Source of the DNA: JAPXSY01 sp033812795
Lineage (GTDB): Bacteria > Verrucomicrobiota > Kiritimatiellia > RFP12 > UBA1067
Assembly (NCBI GenBank): GCA_033812795.1
Contig: JAPXSY010000002.1
Span: 1-64,000, forward strand
Direction of reading: 5' to 3'
DNA length: 64,000 nucleotides
In this document: positions 10,372-18,586 of the stretch, piece by piece
How positions within the stretch are numbered: the stretch's first letter is position 1
Layout of the letters: each line of letters begins with the position of its first letter
The notes under the pieces: model-generated
Database searches by the model: none
The model's input: the letters and a program-made list of their open reading frames with translations, nothing else
What the model was told of the DNA's origin: nothing
Made by a program: the position numbers and the translations under genes

Positions 10372-11218
10372 ACTCCAGTTTGAATTCCACCGTCAGCGTC
10401 TCGTACCGCTTGAGAAAAGCCGGCGTCAGCCCCCGGATCGGCGCGGCGTTGGCGGCGGCCTTGAGTACCGTCTGATCGAAATACGGGCTGCCTGAAGATT
10501 GCCGGATGCGGTAGCTCACCACACGCCCTGCCTGATCCAGACGAATGTCCAGCAGCGCGGGACGTGAGCCAGCGTCGCCCGAGCCGGGCTGCTCCCACGC
10601 TTCGTACATCGCGCGCCGTACCAGCGTGACGCAACGCGCGATCTCGTCTTGCGGAATGACATTCCGACTGCCCGGCCGCGCGCCGTCACGTAGCGCCTTC
10701 TCGATCTCTGCGCGGGTCAACATTTTGTCGGTCTTCGGTTTCCTACTCTGCGGCTTACTCGGGTCATACGGCTTGTAAAGATCTTCAAACCTGGGTTGCT
10801 GAGGTTGCTTAGGCGCTTCGATGCGTTTGCCTTTTTTGAACGGCGCGGGTTTCTTCTGCTCCGGCTCTTTCTTTTTTTCCGGCTCTTTCTTCTTCTCGGG
10901 CTCTTTCTTTTTTTCCGGCTCTTTCTTCTTCTCGACCACCACCGCATCTTTCGGCGGATCGGGCAGCGGCGCGGGTTTCGGCGGCGCGGGATCCGGTTCC
11001 GGCGCGGCCTCCGGCTCCGTCGGAGGAGCGGGCGGCGTGTCCGGCACATTCGGTTCCACGAGATTCTCCTCCAGCACCACCGTGAAATCGATCGGAATCT
11101 GTAGCGGTTTCGGCCGCAAAAACGACAGCAAGGGCAACACGATGGCTGCCACGAGCAACACCCCGTGCAGCGCCAGCGACCAGCCGAGCGAATAGCTGTT
11201 TAACGGACCCTTCCTCAC
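10370..11218 (-). CDS. TonB/TolA-type energy transducer
   Basis: Periplasm-spanning protein that would couple the ExbB-ExbD proton channel to outer-membrane partners. The 282-residue product has one N-terminal membrane segment (ALHGVLLVAAIVLPLL, residues ~16-31), a Pro-rich stretch (~60-90), a highly charged E-K-K-K-E-P repeat (~96-123), and a TonB/TolA-like C-terminal domain (~195-282) with the SSGSPYFDQTVLKA pattern. It is the last gene of an exbB-exbD-tonB operon and starts 7 bases after exbD. No TolB, Pal or TonB-dependent receptor is nearby, so TonB versus TolA cannot be settled. The repeat is encoded by an 18-bp minisatellite that could change length by slippage. Confidence 0.8.
   Translation of the reverse strand: MRKGPLNSYSLGWSLALHGVLLVAAIVLPLLSFLRPKPLQIPIDFTVVLEENLVEPNVPDTPPAPPTEPEAAPEPDPAPPKPAPLPDPPKDAVVVEKKKEPEKKKEPEKKKEPEKKKEPEQKKPAPFKKGKRIEAPKQPQQPRFEDLYKPYDPSKPQSRKPKTDKMLTRAEIEKALRDGARPGSRNVIPQDEIARCVTLVRRAMYEAWEQPGSGDAGSRPALLDIRLDQAGRVVSYRIRQSSGSPYFDQTVLKAAANAAPIRGLTPAFLKRYETLTVEFKLE
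10850..10933 (-). repeat. 18-bp in-frame minisatellite inside the tonB-like gene
   Basis: Between four and five consecutive copies of an 18-bp unit encode the hexapeptide EKKKEP. Alternating synonymous codons (cttctt versus ctttttt on the plus strand) distinguish neighbouring units, which implies past unit duplication. The encoded segment is a rigid charged spacer between the membrane anchor and the C-terminal domain. Confidence 0.75.
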
Positions 11219-11225
11219 GCTTGCC

Positions 11226-11636
11226 TCACTCCGACAGGGTCACCAATGCCATGCGCGTGATCTTGACCTTATACAGGATCTTCATCACCCGCATGATCTT
11301 TCCGTATTCCAGACGTTCATCCCCCCTCACCAACACCGCCACTTCCGGATCCTCTGCCGCCATGTTCCCCAATGTCCGTTCGAGATCCTCCAGCGAGATC
11401 ACGCGGTTGTTGAGGTACGCCTTGCCTTCCACGTCCAGAGTCACGACATTGGATTTCTTGACCGGCAACTCGTCCGCTTTCCCCTGAGGCAGGCGGATGG
11501 AAATCCCCTGTTCAATGGCCGGCATGGTGATGATGAACGTGATCAGCAGCAGGAAGGTCAGGTCGATCAGCGACGTCATGTCGATGTTGTTGATGACCTT
11601 TGACGGTTTCCTGCGCCCAAGTCGACGCAGGGCCAT
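11226..11636 (-). CDS. exbD: ExbD/TolR family biopolymer transport protein
   Basis: Inner-membrane proton-channel subunit working with ExbB/TolQ. The 136-residue protein has a short cytoplasmic N-terminus, one membrane helix (LIDLTFLLLITFIITM, residues ~23-38) with the conserved proton-carrying aspartate at residue 25, and a periplasmic domain (~45-136). Length and layout match ExbD. Its ATG shares one base with the exbB stop (TAATG), indicating coupling, and the tonB-like gene follows. Assignment to ExbD rather than TolR rests on general similarity only. Confidence 0.87.
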   Translation of the reverse strand: MALRRLGRRKPSKVINNIDMTSLIDLTFLLLITFIITMPAIEQGISIRLPQGKADELPVKKSNVVTLDVEGKAYLNNRVISLEDLERTLGNMAAEDPEVAVLVRGDERLEYGKIMRVMKILYKVKITRMALVTLSE

Positions 11637-12382
11637 TAGTCGGTCCTCCCTTGGAACTCGCAGGCGATGCGGCCCATCAGTTCATCCGCGAACCCGACCA
11701 TATCGGTCGTGATTTGCCGCACCTTCGCTGCCAGATTGTTGTAGCAAATCGCACTCGGGATCGCGACCAGCAGACCCACCACCGTGGTGACCAGTGCCGA
11801 GGAGATCGACGGCGCGATCACGGACAGCAGCACCGTCCCCTTGGACCCCATGTCCGCGAACGCATCCAGTACGCCCCACACCGTGCCGAGCAGCCCCAGC
11901 ATCGGCGAAGCCGTCACAATCGTCGCCAACAGCCCCATCCCGTACTCGATCCGCAACTCCTCATCCTGCACGGTATGTTCGCAGGTGCTGCGCACCAGTT
12001 CGATCTCGCGCGCCGAAAGGGCCGCGCCAGCCGCGTCACGCTGCCGTCCGATCACTGAACGGCGCATGTCAGGGTCCAACAGCTTCACCATCCGTTCACA
12101 TGTGCGCTCATAGATCAGTTCCAGCGCCGAGAACGAACCTTTTTTTCGCAGCAGGTAATAATCCAGCACATCGTGTCCCAGCAGAAACTCGCGCATGAAG
12201 CGCTTGCTGTTGCGCATCACACTGCTCAGCTCCCGGTTTTTCCCGATGATGATCGCCGCCGCCACAATCGAAGAGGCAAGCTGGACCAGCACGATCCCCT
12301 TGCCCATCAGATTGGACTCCATGAACCCGCCGATCAACGAAGCCAGCGGTAAGCTGATTGATATCATTCCTGTCCCGAACAT
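11636..12382 (-). CDS. exbB: ExbB/TolQ/MotA-family proton channel protein
   Basis: Proton-conducting subunit that energises the TonB-like protein. Three membrane segments are visible at residues ~24-45 (GIVLVQLASSIVAAAIII), ~130-160 (the GLLATIVTASPMLGLLGTVW region, typical of the family) and ~175-200 (SALVTTVVGLLVAIPSAI). I chose the ATG at 12382 because an AGGAGG ribosome-binding site lies 8 bases upstream. The longer in-frame form from 12427 has no such site. The product is 248 residues. It is the first gene of the operon, with a TTGACA promoter candidate upstream. Confidence 0.88.
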   Translation of the reverse strand: MFGTGMISISLPLASLIGGFMESNLMGKGIVLVQLASSIVAAAIIIGKNRELSSVMRNSKRFMREFLLGHDVLDYYLLRKKGSFSALELIYERTCERMVKLLDPDMRRSVIGRQRDAAGAALSAREIELVRSTCEHTVQDEELRIEYGMGLLATIVTASPMLGLLGTVWGVLDAFADMGSKGTVLLSVIAPSISSALVTTVVGLLVAIPSAICYNNLAAKVRQITTDMVGFADELMGRIACEFQGRTD

Positions 12383-12422
12383 GCGTGTCGCCTCCTGAAA
12401 ACACTGAAAGCAGTTAAGACTT

Positions 12423-12451
12423 AGCATGCGTCACCCCCGCCCGGATGTCAA
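12423..12451 (-). promoter_or_regulatory. Promoter candidate for exbB-exbD-tonB
   Basis: On the minus strand a perfect TTGACA (12446-12451) is followed after 17 bases by CATGCT (12423-12428), a weak -10. The -35 lies in the short gap between the upstream phosphatase gene and exbB. The alternative -10 TGCTAA would require a 19-base spacer. Confidence 0.4.
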
Positions 12452-12481
12452 CCATCCGTTATGCCGGATATTCGCACCCCC

Positions 12482-13291
12482 TCAACGGACCACCGCATCG
12501 TCCAGACCCTCGAACCACTGTTCGCGCCCGCGGAACCGGGCGACACGATCATACCCCGCCGCAGCCAGAACCGCGGCGCCCCGTTCAAAACCCCGGATCA
12601 CATGCGCGGCCCGGTGCGCGTCCGACGAGAGCGTGACCGGTATGCCGCGCTGCCGACAGCGTTTCAGCAGATCTTCCGACGGATACCCTTCCGCGCACGG
12701 CTTGTCGAACCCCGCCGTATTGAACTCCACTGTCATTCCGGACGCGGCAATCGCGTCCAACGCCTCGTCTTCCAAACCGCGCAGACTCGGACCGGATACA
12801 AAACCGAATTTCTTGGGCAGGTCCAGATGCCCGACGATATCGAACAGACCGCTCTCCGCCATCCCGCGGATCAGACGCCAATACCCGGCATACACCGCGT
12901 CGATCTCCTCTTGCGTCTTGCTCATCCAGAAGGATGCGTCGATGTCGATCCCTTCCCCCGCGACGTAATGCACGGACCCGATGCGGTAATCCAGCGGCAG
13001 CCCCTCCGCATACGGCCGGACCCACTCTGCTCCCGCCTCCGTCCAGTCGAACTCCAGTCCCGCGACAACCTCCACCGGTCCGGTCTGTCCGACTTCGCGC
13101 AGCGTGCTCAGATACGCGTCGATCCGGTCGGCCGGCAGGTATCCGGCAACCGCCGCGCCATCCGGATAGGCACAAAAATGTTCGGACATGCCCAGCAGGG
13201 ACACGCCAAGTCGTCCGGCCTGTTCGTAAAGTGCCTCCAAGGTGTCCGCCCCGTCGCTCCACACGGAATGGTTATGAAATGTTGCCAACAC
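12482..13291 (-). CDS. PHP-domain phosphatase, histidinol-phosphatase (HisJ-like)
   Basis: Metal-dependent phosphoesterase of the PHP family. HisJ-type members dephosphorylate histidinol phosphate in histidine synthesis. The 269-residue product begins with the PHP motif FHNHSVWSDG (residues ~5-14), has MSEHF (~35), GLEFDW (~78), GSVHYV (~105) and GHLDLPKKF (~155), and ends with the late metal motif SSDAH (~224). The start codon is GTG at 13291 with an AAAAGGA box about 8 bases upstream. No other his genes are in the window, so the exact substrate is uncertain. It lies between the secreted glycosidase gene upstream and exbB downstream, on the same strand. Confidence 0.8.
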   Translation of the reverse strand: MLATFHNHSVWSDGADTLEALYEQAGRLGVSLLGMSEHFCAYPDGAAVAGYLPADRIDAYLSTLREVGQTGPVEVVAGLEFDWTEAGAEWVRPYAEGLPLDYRIGSVHYVAGEGIDIDASFWMSKTQEEIDAVYAGYWRLIRGMAESGLFDIVGHLDLPKKFGFVSGPSLRGLEDEALDAIAASGMTVEFNTAGFDKPCAEGYPSEDLLKRCRQRGIPVTLSSDAHRAAHVIRGFERGAAVLAAAGYDRVARFRGREQWFEGLDDAVVR

Positions 13292-13330
13292 GTCTGCATC
13301 CTTTTCTTACGCTGCCGTCAGTTTGTGTGA

Positions 13331-16273
13331 TCAGGGGCCGTCAAAGAGCAGCCACCCGAGATCCGCCGGATTGCCTCCGCTCACCCTCAGCCGATAGGGC
13401 CAGGGACGCCGCGTGATCCAGGCCTGTTCGTCGCGGCTGCCAGCCGCGACGCGCACCACATTGATCCGCACCGGCGCAGGTCTTTCCGACGGGATGCCGA
13501 TCGAAACGAAAGGAATCCGCATCCATCCGCTCCAGCCGCCCTCTTCACGTCGAACCCCGGACTGGAACGCGTAGTGCGCCCCCATGACATCGGGAGAGGA
13601 GTGCGCCTTCCCGTCGGCGGATACCCGGCAGGTCATACTCGGCCAGAGGCGACGCGGTTCGAGGATCAGGCTCACCGTTCCGTCAGCACGCTTCGCGGAA
13701 GGGGTGTTGTCGCATGTGAAAAGCAGATAGAGCGCATCGCGATCGTGGCGGCAGGTCCAGCGGAAGGTGTTCGTCGTGGAATCCATCTGCCAATCCTGCT
13801 CCTTCAACCACGCGGAACCCTCTTCGATTTGCCGCGCAATGTCGGCGCGAAACACACTGCGCGCGCAAGGCCCCTCGGGCTGCCTGCCCGCATACGCGGC
13901 GAACACATCCTTTCCCTCGGCGAACGAACGCTCCAGAGCCGGCATTTCGGTATCGAGCACGCGCCGCAACTGCTCCCCGCGCCACGCGATCTTGGCCGGA
14001 AAGTACTTGTACCCCTCCGCTTCGGAGTGGAAGCCGATACGCGAGTCGGCCCGGCACAACTCCTTCAGTTCGACACCTCCGGCCGCTTCCTTTTCAACGA
14101 TTCCGCGCATCTCGCTGAGCAGGGCGAGCTGCCGCGCCTTCACGGTTTCCCGCGCCAGCCGCTCACGCAGATCATAGAACCGCAAGATGTTCAGACCGCT
14201 GCGGAACTGCAACCCCAGCGCGCGCGACACGCCGATATCCTGCCGCCGCGCCTTCGGCAGGCCGGAATCGCGCTCCAGCGTCCGCAACAGCCCCACGCCC
14301 TGATCCCACATGACGCTCATCGCGCGACACGCCTCGATCGCTTCCTGCAATGTGTAAGCCCCGCCCAAAGCCTCCGCGATGCGGTCTCCGCTGGGCGGGA
14401 AGGGATCCCCAACCCGCTCCCCCCGGTTGGCGGCGATCAGCCAGGTCGGTGCCAACGGCGCGTCCTGCGGCAGCAGCAGCAACGGCCAGACCACCCCGTC
14501 ATGCATGGGTCCCCAGTACTGAAACGGTGTGACCAGCGGATAGTGCCCATACCCCTCCGCGAACCGCTCCCAGGCTTGTGCCACCGTTCCGGCTCGCGCG
14601 CGGCCCCATTCGGCGCGCGCCAGCTCCGATACAAAAGCCTGTTCCGTTTCGGGGAACGGTTCGAAAGCGAGTTCACCCGCGGCTTTGTTCATGATCCCCG
14701 GATAGTTGCCGAAATACCAGCAGAGCATCACCCGGCTCACCCCCAACTCGCGCATCGCCCGGAATTTGCGGTACAGCAATCCCGGTACCGGCACAAACGG
14801 CACGGTCGCCACCTCATGCGAGCACCCGGTCTGGATCTTGGCCGAAAAGGCCACGCCTGACTCCCGTGCCAAATCCGCCAGCCGCTCAAACCGCGCACTC
14901 GGTCCCGGCGTGGAGATCCAGTAATCCCCGCCCAGCCGGACTCGTCCGAAATCCGTTTTCGTGACCCCGGACTCGAAGTTGAACTGGTAGACAACGTTCG
15001 AAAGACCATGCTGCGGGATCGCGTACACCCACTTCCCTGGATCCGCGTCCTGCGGCATGTAAAACCACGCGATCAGCTCAGCATGCGGATTGGCCTCGCG
15101 CATACCCCGTGAGAGGGGTTCCAGCGTCGCCTGGAAAATTTCCCACGGCTCTTTTTTCGCACAGACGGGGCAGGTCGTGCGGCCGTTACTGGTTGCCACG
15201 ACCACGCTCTGGCAACTGGTGTACCGTTCGCCGTGCGTGATGTTGATCAGACCGCCCAAGTGCGGGACCGCCGAAAAGATCCCCTTCGCGGCCTCATACA
15301 GATAACGTTGCGCGGTCTCCGAACTCGGGCAGAACATGAGTTTGCCGCCTGCCTTCGCGCCGCCCAGTTCCGGGTGGTTTTTGAGTACCGGGTCATCCGC
15401 ATCCCACGCCGCAGGCTCAATCGCGAAAAGGTAGATGCGAATGCCGTACCGACGGCACCGTTCGACCGTGCGCCGCAGTTTGGCGAACCGCCGATCAGCC
15501 TGCTCGCCGAATCCGGGCGTGATCTCCGTGCGGCACAGGTCGCGGAACGTCACAGTCAGCCAGAGGCCGTTGATGCCCTCGTGCGCCAGCCGGTTGAGGT
15601 ACGCTTCGGGATAATAATCCACATCATCCATCAACTCGTCGCGGTATCGTGGCGGACGTTTGATCGGCCCGAAAAAGCAACGGGAGATACGGGAAGCGAT
15701 GAACGGTTTGCGCGTGACCGAACCCAGCGGCAGAAACGGCCCTTCGGCCGCAAGCATACGATCCTCCACATAAACGATTCCGCGCCGAACCCCCTCGGTG
15801 TCGGCGGCAAGAATCCTGCAACGATTCGGTTCCACCTCGATCCGATAAGACTCAAACACCGGTGTCTCGATCCGGCCGGTCTCGATCACGTAAGGCCCGT
15901 CCGGCAGAACACGGCCCGCAGCCAGAAACGCGCGCAGATCGTCAACCGCTGTTTCGAGCACCCCTTCAGGATCCGGGAATCCCTGTATGACGCGCGCCCC
16001 GCGCGACAGATCCGCCTCCCCCGCCTCCGCCGCGCGCTGCGGCCAAGCGTGGTTCTCTGCCCATAACGGCTGCTTCAGATCGTTGACAAAAGTCCAGGTC
16101 TCATCGCCGGGCTGCGCGGGAGGCGGGGGAACACCCTGCAGCACACCATCGATTATGGACTGCGCCCCCAGACTGCCCGCCATAAACGCGAGCCCTAACC
16201 ATCCGACGCCCCGTATCCGTCTTCCCGCACCACGCATCCCGTCCCCCCCTTTCCACCTTGCGGCGTATCCCAT
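13331..16273 (-). CDS. Large secreted glycoside-hydrolase-like protein (GH20-type N-domain, CBM9-like C-domain)
   Basis: Probably a secreted polysaccharide-active enzyme; the substrate is unknown. The roughly 980-residue product has a signal peptide (basic residues then GVGWLGLAFMAGSLGAQS). Next comes a domain resembling the N-terminal domain of GH20 hexosaminidases (ESYRIEVEPNRCRI... EGVRRGIVYVEDRML). A barrel-like core has WLTVTFRDLC, RIYLFAIEPAAW and a cysteine cluster ERYTSC...TTCPVCAKKE. The C-terminal ~200 residues resemble a CBM9-like sandwich (WTCRHDRDALYLLFTCDN). The ATG at 16273 has GGGAGG 5 bases upstream. An alternative ATG at 16237 with a GGGGGGA box would give a more standard signal peptide. 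I cannot point to the catalytic acids with confidence. Confidence 0.7.
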   Translation of the reverse strand: MGYAARWKGGDGMRGAGRRIRGVGWLGLAFMAGSLGAQSIIDGVLQGVPPPPAQPGDETWTFVNDLKQPLWAENHAWPQRAAEAGEADLSRGARVIQGFPDPEGVLETAVDDLRAFLAAGRVLPDGPYVIETGRIETPVFESYRIEVEPNRCRILAADTEGVRRGIVYVEDRMLAAEGPFLPLGSVTRKPFIASRISRCFFGPIKRPPRYRDELMDDVDYYPEAYLNRLAHEGINGLWLTVTFRDLCRTEITPGFGEQADRRFAKLRRTVERCRRYGIRIYLFAIEPAAWDADDPVLKNHPELGGAKAGGKLMFCPSSETAQRYLYEAAKGIFSAVPHLGGLINITHGERYTSCQSVVVATSNGRTTCPVCAKKEPWEIFQATLEPLSRGMREANPHAELIAWFYMPQDADPGKWVYAIPQHGLSNVVYQFNFESGVTKTDFGRVRLGGDYWISTPGPSARFERLADLARESGVAFSAKIQTGCSHEVATVPFVPVPGLLYRKFRAMRELGVSRVMLCWYFGNYPGIMNKAAGELAFEPFPETEQAFVSELARAEWGRARAGTVAQAWERFAEGYGHYPLVTPFQYWGPMHDGVVWPLLLLPQDAPLAPTWLIAANRGERVGDPFPPSGDRIAEALGGAYTLQEAIEACRAMSVMWDQGVGLLRTLERDSGLPKARRQDIGVSRALGLQFRSGLNILRFYDLRERLARETVKARQLALLSEMRGIVEKEAAGGVELKELCRADSRIGFHSEAEGYKYFPAKIAWRGEQLRRVLDTEMPALERSFAEGKDVFAAYAGRQPEGPCARSVFRADIARQIEEGSAWLKEQDWQMDSTTNTFRWTCRHDRDALYLLFTCDNTPSAKRADGTVSLILEPRRLWPSMTCRVSADGKAHSSPDVMGAHYAFQSGVRREEGGWSGWMRIPFVSIGIPSERPAPVRINVVRVAAGSRDEQAWITRRPWPYRLRVSGGNPADLGWLLFDGP

Positions 16274-16468
16274 CTCGTCCTCCCGTTCCACCTTTCGAGC
16301 GCGCTCCCCGAGCATCTCCAGAATCTGGCGGCAACCGTTTGGTCACATCCAACTCGGACCGCACAATCCACCGCAGTCATATTCGCACAGGAACCCGAAT
16401 CCAACAAGCCTCGAACCCGTCAAAAACAACCCTTTTTTCTGTTACGGCCCGACATGCGCGCACGGGGT

Positions 16469-16885
16469 TCAGGGCGTCGCATCCGGCGTGGCGGCATCCG
16501 TGTCCGGCGTGACGGGCGACAGGTCGTCGAGCACGGAAAAAGGCGAGAAGATCGAGGGTTTGAGAACATCCTTCCGGGCGGGCGCGTCTTCGTAGTAACC
16601 GCCGAGCAGGGTCTTCTCATGCTCATGGTCGTGACAATAGATGCAAAGCAACTCCCAGTTGCTGCCGTCCGGCGGATTGTTGCGATGGTTGTGATCCTTG
16701 TGATGAACCGTCAGTTCCTTGAGCCGCTTTCCTTCAAAACTACGTCCGCAACTCGCGCAAACGTGAGGCAGGATACGCAACGCCTTTTCGCGGTAACCCG
16801 TCTGGCGCGTCGCAACGGCATCGCGGAGTTCGGCCTGCAGCTGAGCACGGCGTTCCGGTGAAACGGTTTGTGTTTTTCCTTTCAT
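16469..16885 (-). CDS. yajD: HNH nuclease family protein, YajD-like
   Basis: Small HNH-type putative nuclease. The 138-residue product closely follows the layout of E. coli YajD: GYREKALRILPHVCASCGR with a zinc-type C-x2-C, then the LKELTVHHKDHNHRNNP core bearing the HH-x-D-H signature, NWELLCIYCHDHEHEK with the second C-x2-C, and a C-terminal tail with SPFSVL. The physiological role of YajD is not known. The ATG at 16885 lies right after a GGAGG (1-base spacing). A TTG at 16921 with extra N-terminal residues is the alternative. The gene stands alone between the secreted glycosidase and the decayed RHS region. Confidence 0.82.
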   Translation of the reverse strand: MKGKTQTVSPERRAQLQAELRDAVATRQTGYREKALRILPHVCASCGRSFEGKRLKELTVHHKDHNHRNNPPDGSNWELLCIYCHDHEHEKTLLGGYYEDAPARKDVLKPSIFSPFSVLDDLSPVTPDTDAATPDATP

Positions 16886-16940
16886 GCCTCCACGATAGGC
16901 GTCCCGTGCCGTTCTTGTCAATGCGTTTCAATCGCACTGT

Positions 16941-17032
16941 CGACGGCAGAAACCCTTACCCTAAAAAACGGGTGCAAAGTCCCCGCAAAAAGGAGCATGT
17001 TCATTCTGATGGTTGGCTGGATTGATTGAATC
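16941..17032 (+). promoter_or_regulatory. Structured leader, possible degenerate c-di-GMP (GEMM-I) riboswitch
   Basis: The spaced elements AGAAACCC (16947-16954), GGGTGCAAAGTCC (16970-16982) and GATGGTTGGCTGGATTG (17008-17024) recall the GEMM-I consensus order CAAACC, GGGACGCAAAGCC and ATGGYAGCCGGGTTG. The match is partial and no computation was possible. It lies about 240 bases upstream of the remnant of a secreted RHS-type gene. Confidence 0.25.
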
Positions 17033-17150
17033 GGCAAGGACAACGCATGCGGAAGAGACCGGAACCTAAAAACTGATTTTTGCGTTTTCGCGCAAAACGT
17101 TCCCTACGAAAAGCCGTCAAATCTTTGGGAGGAGCGGGATGCACGGGGAC

Positions 17151-17166
17151 GCGCCCGATCGGGCGC
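17151..17166. repeat. 16-bp perfect palindrome
   Basis: GCGCCCGATCGGGCGC reads identically on both strands. Its function is unknown. It lies in the leader of the RHS remnant. Confidence 0.5.
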
Positions 17167-17207
17167 GGCCTCGTTGCCGGGCTTCCTGGCGGGTGCTTGG
17201 TGGCACC

Positions 17208-17250
17208 TCAGATAAGGCACGGAACGGGGTCCGCGCCTTTTCCCTGCCGG
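17208..17250 (+). terminator. Terminator-like hairpin in the RHS leader
   Basis: GGCACGGA pairs with TCCGCGCC (7 of 8 bases) around an ACGGGG loop and is followed by TTTT. It could act as an attenuator between the leader and the ATG at 17274. Confidence 0.35.
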
Positions 17251-17273
17251 AAAACCAGGGAAGGAAACGAAAA

Positions 17274-17933
17274 ATGAAACGCGCCGCATACGCAATGATC
17301 GCCTCGGCGGCAACGCTGACGGCATCCGCCGCCACGCTGGACGCGCCGCGCCTGCCGGTGCCGCCTTTCGCCGACCGCGAGGTGTCGGCGGCGCACGCCC
17401 TGCCCGCAGGCCGGGCGGACGGGCCGCGCCGTGTCCCGGACCGACGCGCTCGGCAACACCTTATTTACTCTGGACAGAACTCTTGACGGGCGCAACAGGG
17501 TTGAGAATACGCGTGTGACTGTCGGGGGTGAAAGGCTTGGCGAGACGGTTTCCGCCCCGATCTTGTCACGGGGGTCAGCAACATGGTGGACGGCGTGACT
17601 GTTTCGGTGTTCGGTTACGGCCATGGCATTACGGGCAGACGCGTTTGGCAGGAAGACTGCGGGTTATGCCACAGTCACAACGCATTCCTCTACAACGCGC
17701 CTGGCGAGGTTACGAACGCGGTTCTGAGGGCTGACAATTACGATTACAGCTACGATGCCATCGGCAACCGCGTCTGGTCGGCGGTAAACACCCTGACCAA
17801 TAGTTATACAGCCAACGCCCTCAACCAGTATACCCTGATCTCCAATCCTGTAAATCCTGTTAATCCTGTCCAAATCCCCCCACCTATAGGGGCCTGTGGC
17901 CCCCCCTTCGGGAACCGCTGGCTTGAAACCTAA
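17274..17933 (+). pseudogene. Remnant of a secreted RHS/YD-repeat protein gene
   Basis: An intact-looking start (ATG at 17274, AAGGAA ribosome site, signal peptide KRAAYAMIASAATLTASAATLD) runs about 45 codons. The RHS-like sequence then continues in a different frame (RTDALGNTLFTLDRTLDGRN, about 17425-17500). Around 17555 another frame change is needed to reach NMVDGVTVSVFGYGHGITGR and YDYSYDAIGNRVWS (17583-17870). YD-repeat proteins are normally well over a thousand residues, so most of the gene is missing. The 3' end runs into a tandem duplication. I read this as a deletion derivative with at least two frameshifts, not a working gene. Confidence 0.75.
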
Positions 17934-18024
17934 TCTCCAATCTTGTAAATCCTGTTAATCCTGTCCAAATTCCCCCCACCTATAGGGGCCTGTGGCCCCC
18001 CCTTCGGGAACCGCTGGCTTGAAA
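17838..18024. repeat. Tandem duplication of about 95 bp, two copies
   Basis: Copy one spans 17838-17928 and copy two 17933-18024. They differ by one substitution (ATCCTG versus ATCTTG) and a one-base insertion. Each carries the ATCCTGT-rich block, a CCTATAGGGGCC element and CTTCGGGAACCGCTGGCTTG. The near identity implies recent duplication. Confidence 0.85.
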
Positions 18025-18140
18025 AAGGCGGGCCACGGCTATCCTTCTTCTTTTTGTGCCACAAAAACAAAGAAAGGAATGACAAGCCGTGACCCACGAA
18101 AAGAAAGGTACCGCTATGGAAGCGGTTTTGCAACCGATTG

Positions 18141-18386
18141 CTACTTGGTATCCGTCTCCATTCGGCTCTGTCTTCGCCGTAGTTCCCGCCAGTGCCAAAG
18201 GAATGTGAACCCGACGCAGATTTCCAGAACCGAGAACGTGATGATGCCACGAATCTCGCCCCGTACCAAGAATGGGAGCATGAGAAAGAACACGCCGACC
18301 GAATATGCAAATTGACGCCGAAGGCTCAACATCAAGCGCTCGGTCGTCCATGAGGCCAAGTCTGTAACCATTCTGAATCTCATCAT
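18141..18386 (-). CDS. Small membrane protein, hypothetical (possibly a fragment)
   Basis: An 81-residue product with two hydrophobic segments (YSVGVFFLMLPFLV and IITFSVLEICVGFTFLW) separated by RGEIRG, and an N-terminal stretch RFRMVTDLASWTTERLML. I do not recognise the family. Plausible membrane topology and composition make it more likely real than the surrounding spurious frames, but no ribosome-binding site is clear. It sits between the RHS remnant and secG and may be part of a decayed insertion. Confidence 0.4.
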   Translation of the reverse strand: MMRFRMVTDLASWTTERLMLSLRRQFAYSVGVFFLMLPFLVRGEIRGIITFSVLEICVGFTFLWHWRELRRRQSRMETDTK

Positions 18387-18473
18387 CTGATTCCAAACAA
18401 AGATGCGCAGACCCCAGTTGGTACCGTTATGTTAGTCATCCGGACGGATCTGATCAAGCCCACATTTTGTTGA

Positions 18474-18499
18474 CCCGAAAAGCTCGGGACGCGTTTTTT
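18474..18499 (+). terminator. Short terminator-like hairpin upstream of secG
   Basis: CCCGA (18474-18478) pairs with TCGGG (18484-18488), and six T follow at 18494-18499 after a 5-base gap. The stem is short, so this is a weak candidate. Confidence 0.3.
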
Positions 18500-18532
18500 G
18501 CCATTGCGGGAGATGCACACTATTTGTTATAA
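18498..18532 (+). promoter_or_regulatory. Promoter candidates for secG
   Basis: Two overlapping arrangements fit: TTGCCA (18498-18503), 17 bases, TATTTG (18521-18526); and TTGCGG (18504-18509), 17 bases, TTATAA (18527-18532). The second has the better -10. Either gives a leader of about 50 nt before the ATG at 18587. Confidence 0.5.
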
Positions 18533-18586
18533 AAAGACATTTTCCGTACGGCAAAGGCTACCGGAAAACGAAGGGGAGTGCGCATC

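Noticed and set aside
18421..18445. GTTAG and CTAAC-like motifs near the small membrane ORF, possible integron attC site
   Set aside because: No paired R'/R'' sites with the expected spacing, no integrase and no further cassettes.
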